Of a stretch of 64,000 bases of DNA, positions 7,778 through 17,603 are shown piece by piece. The position numbers were made by a program, and so were the translations under genes. The notes under the pieces are model-generated. The model saw nothing but the letters and a program-made list of their open reading frames with translations, made no database searches and was not told the origin of the DNA. The stretch is taken from positions 372,001-436,000 of the forward strand of contig NZ_LR027851.1 of assembly GCF_900607235.1 (NCBI RefSeq). The letters are read 5' to 3'. This DNA comes from Olivibacter jilunii. GTDB lineage: Bacteria; Bacteroidota; Bacteroidia; Sphingobacteriales; Sphingobacteriaceae. Every line of letters starts with the position of its first letter. The first letter of the stretch is position 1.

Positions 7778-9115
7778 ATGAAAAATCACATGGTGAAACT
7801 ATGGTCGGTAGTGGTGGCTTTGGGCGGCTTTCTTTTTGGCTTCGACACTGCAGTTATTTCCGGGGCCGAAAAAGCCATTGAGCAATATTGGCAGCTCACG
7901 ATTTTTGAACATGGCTTTACCATTTCGGTGGCGCTCATCGGAACCGTTATTGGATCGTTACTCGGATCCTATCCGACGGATAAATTGGGACGTAAAAAAA
8001 CATTATACCTGGTGGCATTGGCCTATCTTTTTGCTTCTCTTGGAACGGCATTTACCACCAGCTGGCACCTTTTTGTACTCTTCCGTTTTATTGGTGGCTT
8101 GGGCGTAGGTGCTTCTTCGGTTACGGCACCTATTTATATATCAGAAATCGCACCGTCGGATAGGCGCGGTGCATTGGTAGGGCTGTTTCAATTTAATGTT
8201 GTATTGGGAATTTTGATCTCCTACTTGTCTAACTATTTAATCAATCAGTTAGAGGGAGAGTCATGGCGCTTAATGCTGGGCATCCAGGCCGTGCCGTCTC
8301 TCCTTTTCCTAATAGCGATTTATTTTATTCGAGAAAGCCCAAGATGGTTGCTGACGAATGGATTGCGGAGAGAAGAAGCTATAGAAACATTAAGTATTAT
8401 CAACCCACTAGGTTATCAACAAGAGCTCATTGCAATTGAAAATACAGCAAAACTAAAAGCCGTTAACAAACAGCCAGCCCTCTTTGTAAAAGCGTATCGC
8501 AGGCCATTGGTATTGGCCGGGCTGTTTGCGCTCTTTAATCAATTTTCAGGCATTAATGCCATTATTTACTATGCACCACGCATTTTTGAAATGGCCGGGT
8601 TGGGTGTTCATTCTTCATTGCTTTCAACAATCGGCATTGGTATGACCAATTTTGTGTTTACGCTATTGGCTGTCCAATTGATTGATAAGGTAGGTAGACG
8701 AATGTTGATGAAAATTGGCTCCATTGGCATTATTATTTCCCTTCTACTGGTTGTTTTTTCTTTTAATAATCCGGCATCATCAGGTATGTATATTTCGCTG
8801 TACTTTATGCTTTTTATCGCCTGTTTTGCCTTCTCTCAAGGGGCCGTTATTTGGGTCTTTATTGCAGAAATTTTTCCCAATCAGGTGCGGGCAAAGGGGC
8901 AAACCTTTGGAAGTTCTATCCACTGGATTTTGGCGGCGTTGGTGACTTTTTCCTTTCCTATACTGGCAGAGGCGCTTGGAGGCATGATGACCTTTCTATT
9001 CTTTGCGATAATGATGGTGTTGCAACTGGTGTTTGTGATTTGGTGGATGCCCGAAACGAAAGGTATCAGCTTAGAAGCTATCGAGGCACAATTGGCCAAT
9101 GAGCCACTGACATAA
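7778..9115 (+). CDS. MFS sugar porter, probable fructose/hexose importer
   Basis: 445 aa with twelve predicted membrane segments. Sugar-porter signatures are present in order: GRKKTLYLV after TM2, a PSDRRGALVGLFQ loop, PESPR-type RESPRWLL, QFSGINAIIYYAPRIF in TM7, VGRRMLMKIG after TM8, and the C-terminal PETKG. Such carriers (XylE/GLUT group) bring hexoses over the inner membrane with protons. It is the first gene of the plus-strand operon, 53 bases ahead of susC, and faces the sensor gene. Relatives in Bacteroides fructan loci (BT1758 type) import fructose; that specificity here is inferred. Confidence 0.92.
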   Translation: MKNHMVKLWSVVVALGGFLFGFDTAVISGAEKAIEQYWQLTIFEHGFTISVALIGTVIGSLLGSYPTDKLGRKKTLYLVALAYLFASLGTAFTTSWHLFVLFRFIGGLGVGASSVTAPIYISEIAPSDRRGALVGLFQFNVVLGILISYLSNYLINQLEGESWRLMLGIQAVPSLLFLIAIYFIRESPRWLLTNGLRREEAIETLSIINPLGYQQELIAIENTAKLKAVNKQPALFVKAYRRPLVLAGLFALFNQFSGINAIIYYAPRIFEMAGLGVHSSLLSTIGIGMTNFVFTLLAVQLIDKVGRRMLMKIGSIGIIISLLLVVFSFNNPASSGMYISLYFMLFIACFAFSQGAVIWVFIAEIFPNQVRAKGQTFGSSIHWILAALVTFSFPILAEALGGMMTFLFFAIMMVLQLVFVIWWMPETKGISLEAIEAQLANEPLT

Positions 9116-9168
9116 CTTGTCTATTAACCATATAATAAACCGAAACTAATCTAATTAATTAACCAAAT

Positions 9169-12100
9169 ATGAAAAAGCAAGTATTGATTGCATACTGTAT
9201 AAGTATGTTTTTTCTCCTTCGTGCGGCGGCGCAGGAAGTTGTAATCTCCGGAATAGTACGAGATACAAGCTCGGTTCCGCTGGAAGGAGTTACGGTGTCT
9301 ATTGTTGGAAAAACCGGTTCTGTTATTACTGACAATAAGGGGATGTATCGCATTGCGGCTGCTGTTGGGCAAAGCATCTCCTTCAGTATGTTGGGAAGTG
9401 AATCGGTCCGGGTGACGATTAGAAACGGCGACCCGATCAATGTGGTCATGAAAACCAGCTTGAATGCCCTTGAGGATGTTATTGTAACGGGCTATACCTC
9501 AGAGCGCAAAAGGGACTTAACGGGTGCTGTTTCTGTTGTTAAAATGGCAGATATTGAAAATGTGCCGCTGGGCAACCCGGTAAAAGCTATGCAAGGGCGG
9601 GTTCCGGGAGTAGAGGTTGGCGCGAGCGGTGCACCGAATGGGGGTGTTACGGTGCGCATGCGAGGCCAAACCACACTGAATATTAGCAATGACCCCCTAT
9701 ATATTATAGATGGCGTGCCAACGCAAAGGGGATTACAGGAGATTAATCAGAACGACATCGAATCGATGCAGGTATTACGCGATGCATCGGCTGCTTCGAT
9801 TTATGGATCGAGAGCGGCAGCGGGAGTGATTATTGTGACCACCAAGCGAGGTAAATCAGGCCTTCGGCGGATTGATGTAGATGCTTCACATTCCCTGCAG
9901 TTTTATAATAGTAAAATTAATACCTTGAATACCGATCAGCGCGCACGGGCTTATTGGCAGGCTGCTGTAAATGACGGACGTTTCGGCCCGTCTCGTAATA
10001 ATCCGCAGGATCCTTCTACCTTAAGTTTGATTTACGATTTTGATTGGAATAAGGATTTTTCGAATCCGCAATTGAATGCGGTAATCCTGGGGCAATACGT
10101 GGATCCTGAGCAGTCGATGCACACATCGGACACCCGGTGGTTTGACGAAGTTTCGCGGGTTTCGCAGATTAAACAATATAATGTTGCTCTTTCCAATGGC
10201 GGACAGCATGGAACGTCCTTCTTCTCGTTAGGTTATTATGACAATGAGGGTATCATCAAAGGTACGCGAAGCCAGCGATTAACCTTACGTATGAACGTAG
10301 ACCATGCGCTGTTTAATGGTAAACTGAAGATAGGGGAGAATCTAAACCTTTCGTATTTTAAGGACGCACAAATACCAACGGGCGACGTCACCTCGCTGGC
10401 CTTGATATTGAATCCCATTTTACCGGTTCGTACGGTTAATGGTGGTTGGGGTGGCCCCGTGGCCGGGATGGACGATCGGCAAAATCCGGTCAGATTGATC
10501 GAAGATAATAGACAGAATAACAACCACTTTGCCCGCATTTTGAGCAGTACATTTGCGGATCTTTCCGTTTTACCGGGCTTGAATTTTAGAACGGCTTTTA
10601 ATGTGGATTATGCAGGTACTTTTTATCGTCATTTGCAGTTGCCATACCGGTCAGGCTTTTTAAACAGTGATGTTACGCAGGTTAATACCAATTTCGACTA
10701 CAGTGGATCATTAACCTGGCAAAATATATTGACCTATGACTTGAATTCGAATGACCACCGTGTTAATTTCCTTTTGGGATCTGAAACGGTTAATAATAGG
10801 TACCAGGGATTTAATGCCAGTGCACAAGGGCTAGCTATTGCCGATCTGAACTATGCTTACTTGACGCAAGGTACGCGAAATATACTTGCCCGCGGCGATG
10901 GCAATTCGGACGCGCTACAGTCATTTTTCTTTAAAGCAAACTATAATTATCATGATCGATACTTAGCTTCTGTGACCATTCGGAGAGATGGTTCGAGTAA
11001 GTTCGGTTCGAACAATCGCTACGCGAATTTCCCCGCCGCCTCTCTGGGATGGCGCATCAGTGAAGAGGCCTTTTTTAAAGACAATGTAAATTTCATTTCG
11101 GATTTTAAACTCCGGTATAGCTGGGGGCAAACGGGTAATCAAAGCATTCCTGCATATGCTACCTATTCACTCTATCGTGCCATTTATGGAACGGACCTGA
11201 CCTGGGAACCAAGCGAAGGCAGCGCTTATGACATAGGTGGACAGGGCACCGGTACGCTTCCTACCGGATATACCGCCATCCAAACCGGAAACCCGGATCT
11301 TAAATGGGAAACCACCACGCAATCTAATTTTGGAGCGGATTTTGGATTGTTCTCCAATCGGCTTATCGGTTCAGTTGAATATTATATAAAGAATACAGAC
11401 GATATTTTGATCAGCCCGCCTTACTTGGGCGTAGTAGGTGAAGGGGGAAATACATGGATTAACGGTGCTTCGCTGCAAAACAAGGGCTTGGAGGCGGCGA
11501 TCAGTTATAGCCAAGATTTGACCGAGGATATTCAATTGGATATTGCGGCTAATATTACCAGAAACCGTTTAAAGATAACAGCGCTTCCTAACAATGCAAT
11601 TATCGGTTACCCAGGTAATGGTACAACCTACACGATTATCGGACACTCGCCAAATACGCACTTCGGTTGGGTGGCTGATGGCTTGTTCACGACGCAAGAG
11701 GAAGTTGATAACAGCCCGGAACAGCCGGGAAAGGCACTTGGTCGCATCCGTTACCTTGACCTTGATCAGAATGGACGGATTGATAATAACGACCAGCAGT
11801 ACTTAGGTACCTCGGATCCTGATTTTACTTACGGCTTGAATTTAACCCTAAGCTATAAGCGATTCAATATTGCCGTTTTCTTTCAGGGCGTACAGGGAGG
11901 AGTCGTAAATAATAGCTATAAAAATCTGACAGATTTTACTTCGCTGGCACCGGGATCAAATTGGGGCAGCCGCGTAATGGATGCTTGGACCCCTGAGAAC
12001 GCCGGGGCAAGTGTTCCTGCCTTAACTTTGGTCAATACGAATAATGAGAACAGATTTTCAACCTATTTTTTAGAGCCTAGAAGTTATTTCAAATTACGGA

Positions 12101-12291
12101 ACATTGAAATCGGATATGATCTGAAGGATGCTTTTGAAAGGTTTAATGTAACGCGGGCACGTGTATACATGCAGGCATCTAACTTGCTACGTTGGAAGAA
12201 CCGGGCCTATACAGCTCCAGATCCTGAAAATCCGGGGAACGCCTATCCGATACCGGTAATTGCAACAGTGGGTTTTAATCTATCCTTCTAA
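9169..12291 (+). CDS. susC: SusC-type TonB-dependent outer-membrane transporter of the fructan locus
   Basis: 1040 aa. Signal peptide (residues 1-22, ending RAAAQ), then a carboxypeptidase-regulatory-like beta domain (about 25-105), then the plug (VIVTGYTSERKRDLTGAV … DPLYIIDGVP … DASAASIYGSRAAAGVI) and a C-terminal 22-strand beta-barrel ending in an aromatic residue (FNLSF). It imports oligosaccharides across the outer membrane using TonB energy, capped by the SusD lipoprotein encoded 39 bases downstream. The genes around it point to fructans or fructo-oligosaccharides as the cargo. Confidence 0.95.
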   Translation: MKKQVLIAYCISMFFLLRAAAQEVVISGIVRDTSSVPLEGVTVSIVGKTGSVITDNKGMYRIAAAVGQSISFSMLGSESVRVTIRNGDPINVVMKTSLNALEDVIVTGYTSERKRDLTGAVSVVKMADIENVPLGNPVKAMQGRVPGVEVGASGAPNGGVTVRMRGQTTLNISNDPLYIIDGVPTQRGLQEINQNDIESMQVLRDASAASIYGSRAAAGVIIVTTKRGKSGLRRIDVDASHSLQFYNSKINTLNTDQRARAYWQAAVNDGRFGPSRNNPQDPSTLSLIYDFDWNKDFSNPQLNAVILGQYVDPEQSMHTSDTRWFDEVSRVSQIKQYNVALSNGGQHGTSFFSLGYYDNEGIIKGTRSQRLTLRMNVDHALFNGKLKIGENLNLSYFKDAQIPTGDVTSLALILNPILPVRTVNGGWGGPVAGMDDRQNPVRLIEDNRQNNNHFARILSSTFADLSVLPGLNFRTAFNVDYAGTFYRHLQLPYRSGFLNSDVTQVNTNFDYSGSLTWQNILTYDLNSNDHRVNFLLGSETVNNRYQGFNASAQGLAIADLNYAYLTQGTRNILARGDGNSDALQSFFFKANYNYHDRYLASVTIRRDGSSKFGSNNRYANFPAASLGWRISEEAFFKDNVNFISDFKLRYSWGQTGNQSIPAYATYSLYRAIYGTDLTWEPSEGSAYDIGGQGTGTLPTGYTAIQTGNPDLKWETTTQSNFGADFGLFSNRLIGSVEYYIKNTDDILISPPYLGVVGEGGNTWINGASLQNKGLEAAISYSQDLTEDIQLDIAANITRNRLKITALPNNAIIGYPGNGTTYTIIGHSPNTHFGWVADGLFTTQEEVDNSPEQPGKALGRIRYLDLDQNGRIDNNDQQYLGTSDPDFTYGLNLTLSYKRFNIAVFFQGVQGGVVNNSYKNLTDFTSLAPGSNWGSRVMDAWTPENAGASVPALTLVNTNNENRFSTYFLEPRSYFKLRNIEIGYDLKDAFERFNVTRARVYMQASNLLRWKNRAYTAPDPENPGNAYPIPVIATVGFNLSF

Positions 12292-12330
12292 TATATTTTC
12301 CATCATCATCTGATTTAAAAATACTAGCAA

Positions 12331-14052
12331 ATGAAAAATTTACCTGTCATAATATTGGTTGTGTATGCCATCTTGTTTTTTGGCTGCTCGAAAAATTTGG
12401 AAAAACTGCCGCAAGGCGTCGTGTTTAATGAAAATCTGAAAACACCCGAAAATGTGGAGGCGATGGTAATCAGTGCTTACTCAGCCTTGGGTAATGATCA
12501 TTGGAGTACACCTTATACAACGATGTGGGCCTACGGAAGTGTGCGGGGCGGAGACGCTTACAAGGGCGGGGGCGGAACGGGCGACCAGAACGACGTGCAC
12601 GCTTACGAATTGTTTTCAATCAATCGGGTAGACCTCGGAGAAAGTGATGGTACTTGGTTCCGTTTGTATGTGGGCGTGGCGAGATGTAATGCAGCCTTAG
12701 CGCTGCTGAATGAAATAGGTGATGACATATTCCCACAGAAGTTAATGCGCATTGCTGAAGTACGTTTCCTTCGGGCACACTTTTATTTTCTATTAAAAAT
12801 TCTTTTTAAACGAGTACCTTACATCGACGAAAGTGTTGAAAAATCAGCCTATCAAACTATCGGGAATGATCTGTACAGTAACGATGAACTATGGACAAAA
12901 ATAGCAGAAGATTTTCGCTTTGCTACACAGCATTTACCGCTGGCGCAGGCAGAGTCATCGCGTATTACAAAGGGGGCTGCCCAATCTTACCTAGCAAAAA
13001 CATTGCTTTACCAAAGTTATGTGCAGGATGATCAGCATAATGTGTTATCAAAAGACCAAGCGAAATTGAATGAAGTAGTAGCGTATTGCGACAGTGTGAT
13101 CAATTCGGGAAGATATCGCCTTTCTGAAGATTTTGCGGAAAATTTTCTTTCCGAATATGAAAATGGTCCAGAGACGGTATTTGCCATCGTTTTCTCAAAA
13201 AGCGACGGCACACCACAAGGACGGATTAATGCCGGTGTGGGAACCAATTATCCTATGAACCAGGAATATGGTTGCTGTGGATTTCATCAGCCGAGTTCTA
13301 ATCTGGTGAACGCATTTAAAACGAATGCTGACGGATTGCCGCTGCTGGATGACTATAATGCCCATGATGTTGTTCCTACCGGAGATTTTAAAATGCAAAG
13401 CTTCGATACGCGTTTGGATCATACTGTGGCCATTCCCGGACATCCCTATAAATACCAAAAAGATCTGGTGTTTCAGGCTTCATGGAATCGTGACAATGCC
13501 ACTTATGGCAACTTTATGAGTATGAAAGAAACGGTTGCTTATACCGATCCGACTTTTATGAAATATCCACCTTTTATGTCGAGCGCTAAAGATTGGCCGG
13601 TGATTAGGTATGCGGATGTGTTACTCATAAAAGCGGAAGCTTTAATTGAACTGGGACGTGAACAAGAGGCACTGCCACTAATTAATTTGATTAGGCAACG
13701 CGCGCAGAAAAGTGCGGCACGATTGACACAGGCAGATGGTAGGCCTACTTCCAGTTACTTTATCGATACTTATCAGCCAGGAGTGAATTGCGTTTGGACC
13801 AATGAATTTGCGCGTAAAGCGCTGCGTTTTGAACGCAGATTGGAATTTGCTATGGAAGGTTATCGCTTTTTTGACCTCGTTCGGTGGGGTATTGCGGCCG
13901 AGTTTATTAATGATTATTTTTCTGCTGAGCAAAGAAGAACACCCCATTTGGCGGGCGCCGCTTTCAAGAAAAACAGAGATGAGTATTTACCGATCCCACA
14001 GAATCAAATTAACTTTAGTCAGGGTTTATACGTGCAGAACTTCGGCTGGTAA
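12331..14052 (+). CDS. susD: SusD/RagB-family surface lipoprotein of the fructan locus
   Basis: 573 aa. The lipoprotein signal ends at LFFGC, giving a lipidated C19. The SusD N-terminal region with TPR helices and the C-terminal RagB/SusD domain are recognisable from KGAAQSYLAKTLLY, VIRYADVLLIKAEALIELG and RFERRLEFAMEGYRFFDLVRWG. It forms the lid over the SusC barrel and binds glycan at the cell surface. It is followed after 85 bases by the GH172 gene. No further surface glycan-binding lipoprotein (SusE/F-like) is encoded here. Confidence 0.95.
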   Translation: MKNLPVIILVVYAILFFGCSKNLEKLPQGVVFNENLKTPENVEAMVISAYSALGNDHWSTPYTTMWAYGSVRGGDAYKGGGGTGDQNDVHAYELFSINRVDLGESDGTWFRLYVGVARCNAALALLNEIGDDIFPQKLMRIAEVRFLRAHFYFLLKILFKRVPYIDESVEKSAYQTIGNDLYSNDELWTKIAEDFRFATQHLPLAQAESSRITKGAAQSYLAKTLLYQSYVQDDQHNVLSKDQAKLNEVVAYCDSVINSGRYRLSEDFAENFLSEYENGPETVFAIVFSKSDGTPQGRINAGVGTNYPMNQEYGCCGFHQPSSNLVNAFKTNADGLPLLDDYNAHDVVPTGDFKMQSFDTRLDHTVAIPGHPYKYQKDLVFQASWNRDNATYGNFMSMKETVAYTDPTFMKYPPFMSSAKDWPVIRYADVLLIKAEALIELGREQEALPLINLIRQRAQKSAARLTQADGRPTSSYFIDTYQPGVNCVWTNEFARKALRFERRLEFAMEGYRFFDLVRWGIAAEFINDYFSAEQRRTPHLAGAAFKKNRDEYLPIPQNQINFSQGLYVQNFGW

Positions 14053-14137
14053 TTAAATTCCTCTATAAAATACGTCATTCATGGCATATAAAATGAATTT
14101 ATCTAAGTTTGAAAAAGGGAACCAATAAATAAATCAA

Positions 14138-15709
14138 ATGAAAACTAAAATTCTTTTACTGATTTGTGCAACCATTGGTTTTGCAGTCCGTTACGGCCAT
14201 TGTCAGGAAGTGGTCAATACGGAGAAGTTATTGCAAGAGATGCGTGAGGTTGAGGAGGTTGCTCGCTATCCTGAACCTGCATATACATTAAAACAAGTAA
14301 GCAGTTATGACAGAAGATCCACCGTGCGCAATAGGGCGGGATGGTTTGCAAATAGTGATTTTAATCAGTTTATCCGTCGGGAAGAGCATGAAGGACGAGA
14401 AGAGCATGTGATGATGGACGCTGAAGGCCCAGGTGCAATTGTCCGTTTTTGGCTCACCTGTTTGGAAAAACCCGGAACGATGCGTTTTTATTTTGATCAT
14501 GAAAAGGAAGCTAGGATTACGGTTCCCGGGTTTGATTTATTGAAGGCAGGATTGGGGTTGGGGCCGGCATTGTTGAACCCGCATACGAATTATGATCCGC
14601 GGGGAAAGGGAGGGAATACGTTATATTTACCTTTGGTTTATGCGAAGCATTGCAAAATAACATGGGAGTTTGCTGATAGTGCAAGTAAAAAGAAGCCTCA
14701 TTATTATCAGATCAACTACCGAACATATCCAAAAAATATAAAAGCCGAAACGTTTTCCTTTGAGCAGTTACGACGATTAAAAAAAGAAATTGATAATACA
14801 GAAAGTGTCCTTTGGAACCCATCGGCAAATTTTAGCGTAACGGATTCTATCTCAAAAAAATTGAACCCTGCGGAGGAATGTGCGCTGAATTTAAGGGATG
14901 CTCATAAGGCTATTCGTCTGCTTAAAATCCAAATGAGTAAGTTAAACCGCGATCAGGAGGCGCTCTGGAGGAACGTGGTATTGAAAATATCCTTTGATGG
15001 CAAGGAAACGGTATTGTGCCCCTTGGGTGATTTTATAGGTAGCGGCTATGGGGGGAGCGATATAGCAAGTTGGTATAGAACGCTCGCAAATAAACAAACG
15101 CTCGTCTCACGATGGGTGATGCCTTTTCAGAAGTCGGCAGTGATACGCTTAATCAATAACAATAATTTTCCTGTCGAATTAAGTCTTTCAGTTGGAACGG
15201 ATGATTTTAAATGGGATGAACGAGCAATGTATTTTCATGCCTTCACAAAAATGGAAGAACACGTATGGGACGCTAAGTGGGATTATGATGCGGAGAAGAA
15301 CCCCAAAGGGGATGCCCGCGCACCGATTGACTGGAATTTCATTGCGATCAAGGGTAAAGGGGTATATGTTGGTAATACCTTAGCGACGCTGAATCATATG
15401 AATTCATGGTACGGGGAAGGGGATGCTAAAGCTTATGTCGACGGGGAAGCTTTTCCGTCTGAATTTGGTACAGGATTGGAGGATTATTACAACACCTCAT
15501 GGGCGCCGGTGGTTATTTACCAAACACCTTTTGCCAATGCAACACGGGCGGATCATACTTCGTCAACAGGACATAATACATTTACCCGGACGCGCATACT
15601 GGATGCCATACCTTTTAGTAAGCAATTTTCATTTGATATGGAAATGCTCAGCTGGGATAGTGGTTATGTGGATATTGCGGCAACAACCTATTGGTATGCC
15701 AGGCCTTGA
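14138..15709 (+). CDS. Glycoside hydrolase family 172 (DUF2961) protein
   Basis: 523 aa with an N-terminal signal peptide (about 1-22, ending GHC/QEV), so it is exported. The DUF2961 region covers most of the chain, from SYDRRSTVRNRAGWFANSD and GPGAIVRFWLT to WYGEGDAKAYVDGE and GTGLEDYYNTSW. DUF2961 is now GH172; its first characterised member is the difructose-dianhydride-I synthase/hydrolase of Bifidobacterium dentium, and other members are alpha-D-arabinofuranosidases. From memory, that enzyme's two catalytic glutamates are 21 residues apart; here E427 (GEGD) and E448 (GLEDY) have the same spacing. In this locus it probably acts on an alpha-fructofuranoside or difructose anhydride. The fold assignment is firm, the substrate inferred. 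Confidence 0.88.
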   Translation: MKTKILLLICATIGFAVRYGHCQEVVNTEKLLQEMREVEEVARYPEPAYTLKQVSSYDRRSTVRNRAGWFANSDFNQFIRREEHEGREEHVMMDAEGPGAIVRFWLTCLEKPGTMRFYFDHEKEARITVPGFDLLKAGLGLGPALLNPHTNYDPRGKGGNTLYLPLVYAKHCKITWEFADSASKKKPHYYQINYRTYPKNIKAETFSFEQLRRLKKEIDNTESVLWNPSANFSVTDSISKKLNPAEECALNLRDAHKAIRLLKIQMSKLNRDQEALWRNVVLKISFDGKETVLCPLGDFIGSGYGGSDIASWYRTLANKQTLVSRWVMPFQKSAVIRLINNNNFPVELSLSVGTDDFKWDERAMYFHAFTKMEEHVWDAKWDYDAEKNPKGDARAPIDWNFIAIKGKGVYVGNTLATLNHMNSWYGEGDAKAYVDGEAFPSEFGTGLEDYYNTSWAPVVIYQTPFANATRADHTSSTGHNTFTRTRILDAIPFSKQFSFDMEMLSWDSGYVDIAATTYWYARP

Positions 15710-15793
15710 TGTACGGGCGATGATAATAAGAAGCAATAAATAAAGAATGACTAGCCTTTGGCTCGACTTAATAAATGATAAAAAAACAAACAG

Positions 15794-17437
15794 ATGAGAA
15801 CTTTTGCGATCAAATTTTTAACAATTGCCCTGCTGTCGATTAACTATCTTCCATTAAGTGCAGGTGAGATTGAAATCAAAATCAATAAGAAATACCTTAA
15901 CTTTCCGGTATCACATAAGGAAGAGCGCCGGAAGATGACTTTCAGTGTGGATGGTAAAGCTGATCTTTCGGTGGTTATTAGACTGACTAAAGCTACACCT
16001 GATTATTGGGTTTTTAAAGATGTTTCGGATTTGCGAGGAAAAACATTGAAGATAAGCTATGAGGGTGATGAGGCAGGACTGGCGAAAATTTATCAGAATG
16101 ATAAACTGGCTGGACAAGATAGCCTTTATAAAGAGAAAAATCGGCCACAGTTTCATTTTACGACCCGCAGGGGATGGATCAATGATCCGAATGGTTTACT
16201 TTTTTATGAAGGGGAGTATCATTTGTTTTACCAGCATAATCCTTATGAGAATGAATGGGAGAATATGCACTGGGGGCATGCAGTGAGTAAAGATTTGGTA
16301 CACTGGACGGAGTTGCCGGATGCACTTTATCCGGATGAGCTGGGAACGATGTTTTCAGGTTCGGCTGTAATCGATTATAACAATACAGCTGGTTATAATA
16401 AAGGTAAAACGCCCGCTATGGTAGCTGCTTATACGGCAGCCGGGCCGGATAAGCAGGTGCAGTGTATTGCCTACAGCCTCGATAAAGGGCGGACGTTTAC
16501 AAAATACGAATCGAATCCAATCATTGATTCCAAAGCGAAGTGGAATAGCCCGGACACGCGCGATCCGAAGGTGTTTTGGTACAAACCGGGAAAACACTGG
16601 GTAATGGTGCTTAACGAGCGGGATGGTCATTCTATCTATACCTCTAACGATTTGAAAAAGTGGAACTACGAAAGTCATGTTACCGGTTTTTGGGAGTGCC
16701 CCGAACTTTTCGAACTGCCGGTAGATGGGGATATCAATAATACCAAATGGGTGATGTATGGTGCTTCGGGTACTTATATGCTGGGGTCTTTTGATGGGAA
16801 AGTGTTTAAGCCGGAAGCTGGTAAATATGTCTATACAACAGGATCAGTTTATGCGGCACAAACCTTTACGGATATGCCGGACGGACGACGTGTGCAAATT
16901 GGCTGGGGACAAATAACACATCCCGGTATGCCTTTTAGAGGGATGATGCAATTGCCAACGGAGCTAACGCTGCGCAATACGAAAGAGGGCCCCCGCCTTT
17001 TTAGTCGGCCCGTTAAAGAAACAGAACAGCTTTTTACATCGGTTCGGAAGGAAACGAACTTAACAACCGAACGTGCTAATCAATTGCTTGCACCATATTC
17101 GGAGGCGGATGGCTTGCGGGTGAAGACGACCATTAAATTGTCTCATGCCACTAGTGCCGGGCTTAATCTTTTTGGGCAACGAATTGTAGATTATGATTTG
17201 AATTATAATAAACTGAATGGTCTGTTTTATTCGCCGAACGATCCAACCAGTATGGAAATTTCGGCCGATATTTACATCGATAAAACCAGCGTTGAAGTAT
17301 TTATTGATGGCGGTGCCTACTCTTATTCCATGCCTAGAAAAGCGGAAGACAATAATAAAGAAGGCTTCCATTTCTGGGGAAATAATATTGAGGTAACTGA
17401 TTTGGAGATCTTAAACGTTCGATCTATCTGGAATTAG
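15794..17437 (+). CDS. GH32 beta-fructosidase (levanase/inulinase/invertase type)
   Basis: 547 aa with signal peptide (1-24, LPLSAG). An all-beta N-terminal stretch of ~110 residues precedes the five-bladed propeller. The three catalytic motifs are intact: WINDPNG (nucleophile D131), TRDPKVF (transition-state stabiliser D257) and WECPEL (acid/base E301). The C-terminal beta-sandwich (about 400-547) is typical. GH32 enzymes release fructose from beta-2,1 or beta-2,6 fructans or sucrose. Last gene of the operon, 84 bases after the GH172 gene, followed by a strong hairpin. Whether it acts on inulin, levan or sucrose, endo or exo, cannot be read from the sequence. Confidence 0.95.
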   Translation: MRTFAIKFLTIALLSINYLPLSAGEIEIKINKKYLNFPVSHKEERRKMTFSVDGKADLSVVIRLTKATPDYWVFKDVSDLRGKTLKISYEGDEAGLAKIYQNDKLAGQDSLYKEKNRPQFHFTTRRGWINDPNGLLFYEGEYHLFYQHNPYENEWENMHWGHAVSKDLVHWTELPDALYPDELGTMFSGSAVIDYNNTAGYNKGKTPAMVAAYTAAGPDKQVQCIAYSLDKGRTFTKYESNPIIDSKAKWNSPDTRDPKVFWYKPGKHWVMVLNERDGHSIYTSNDLKKWNYESHVTGFWECPELFELPVDGDINNTKWVMYGASGTYMLGSFDGKVFKPEAGKYVYTTGSVYAAQTFTDMPDGRRVQIGWGQITHPGMPFRGMMQLPTELTLRNTKEGPRLFSRPVKETEQLFTSVRKETNLTTERANQLLAPYSEADGLRVKTTIKLSHATSAGLNLFGQRIVDYDLNYNKLNGLFYSPNDPTSMEISADIYIDKTSVEVFIDGGAYSYSMPRKAEDNNKEGFHFWGNNIEVTDLEILNVRSIWN

Positions 17438-17538
17438 GGATGATGTTTGTGACCTGCTAGTAGTGCTAAGTAGTTCAGTCGGTAAGTAGTAAAATAGCGC
17501 TAATAACGTGGCTGCGGCACCACTGAAAACCAAAAATA

Positions 17539-17578
17539 GGGAATTAGTAATGCCTGCCGACAGGCATTACTAATTCCC
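17539..17578. terminator. Bidirectional terminator: perfect 18-bp inverted repeat
   Basis: GGGAATTAGTAATGCCTG (17539-17556) pairs exactly with 17561-17578 around a CCGA loop. It sits between the convergent GH32 and terpene synthase genes; an A-rich stretch precedes it (T-rich for the minus strand) and TTAATACTTAAAT follows. The GCCTG-CCGA-CAGGC centre is shared with small palindromes elsewhere in the window (about 1094, 32144), so a mobile palindrome may have been recruited here. Confidence 0.75.
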
Positions 17579-17603
17579 TTAATACTTAAATATAAATGTC
17601 GCT

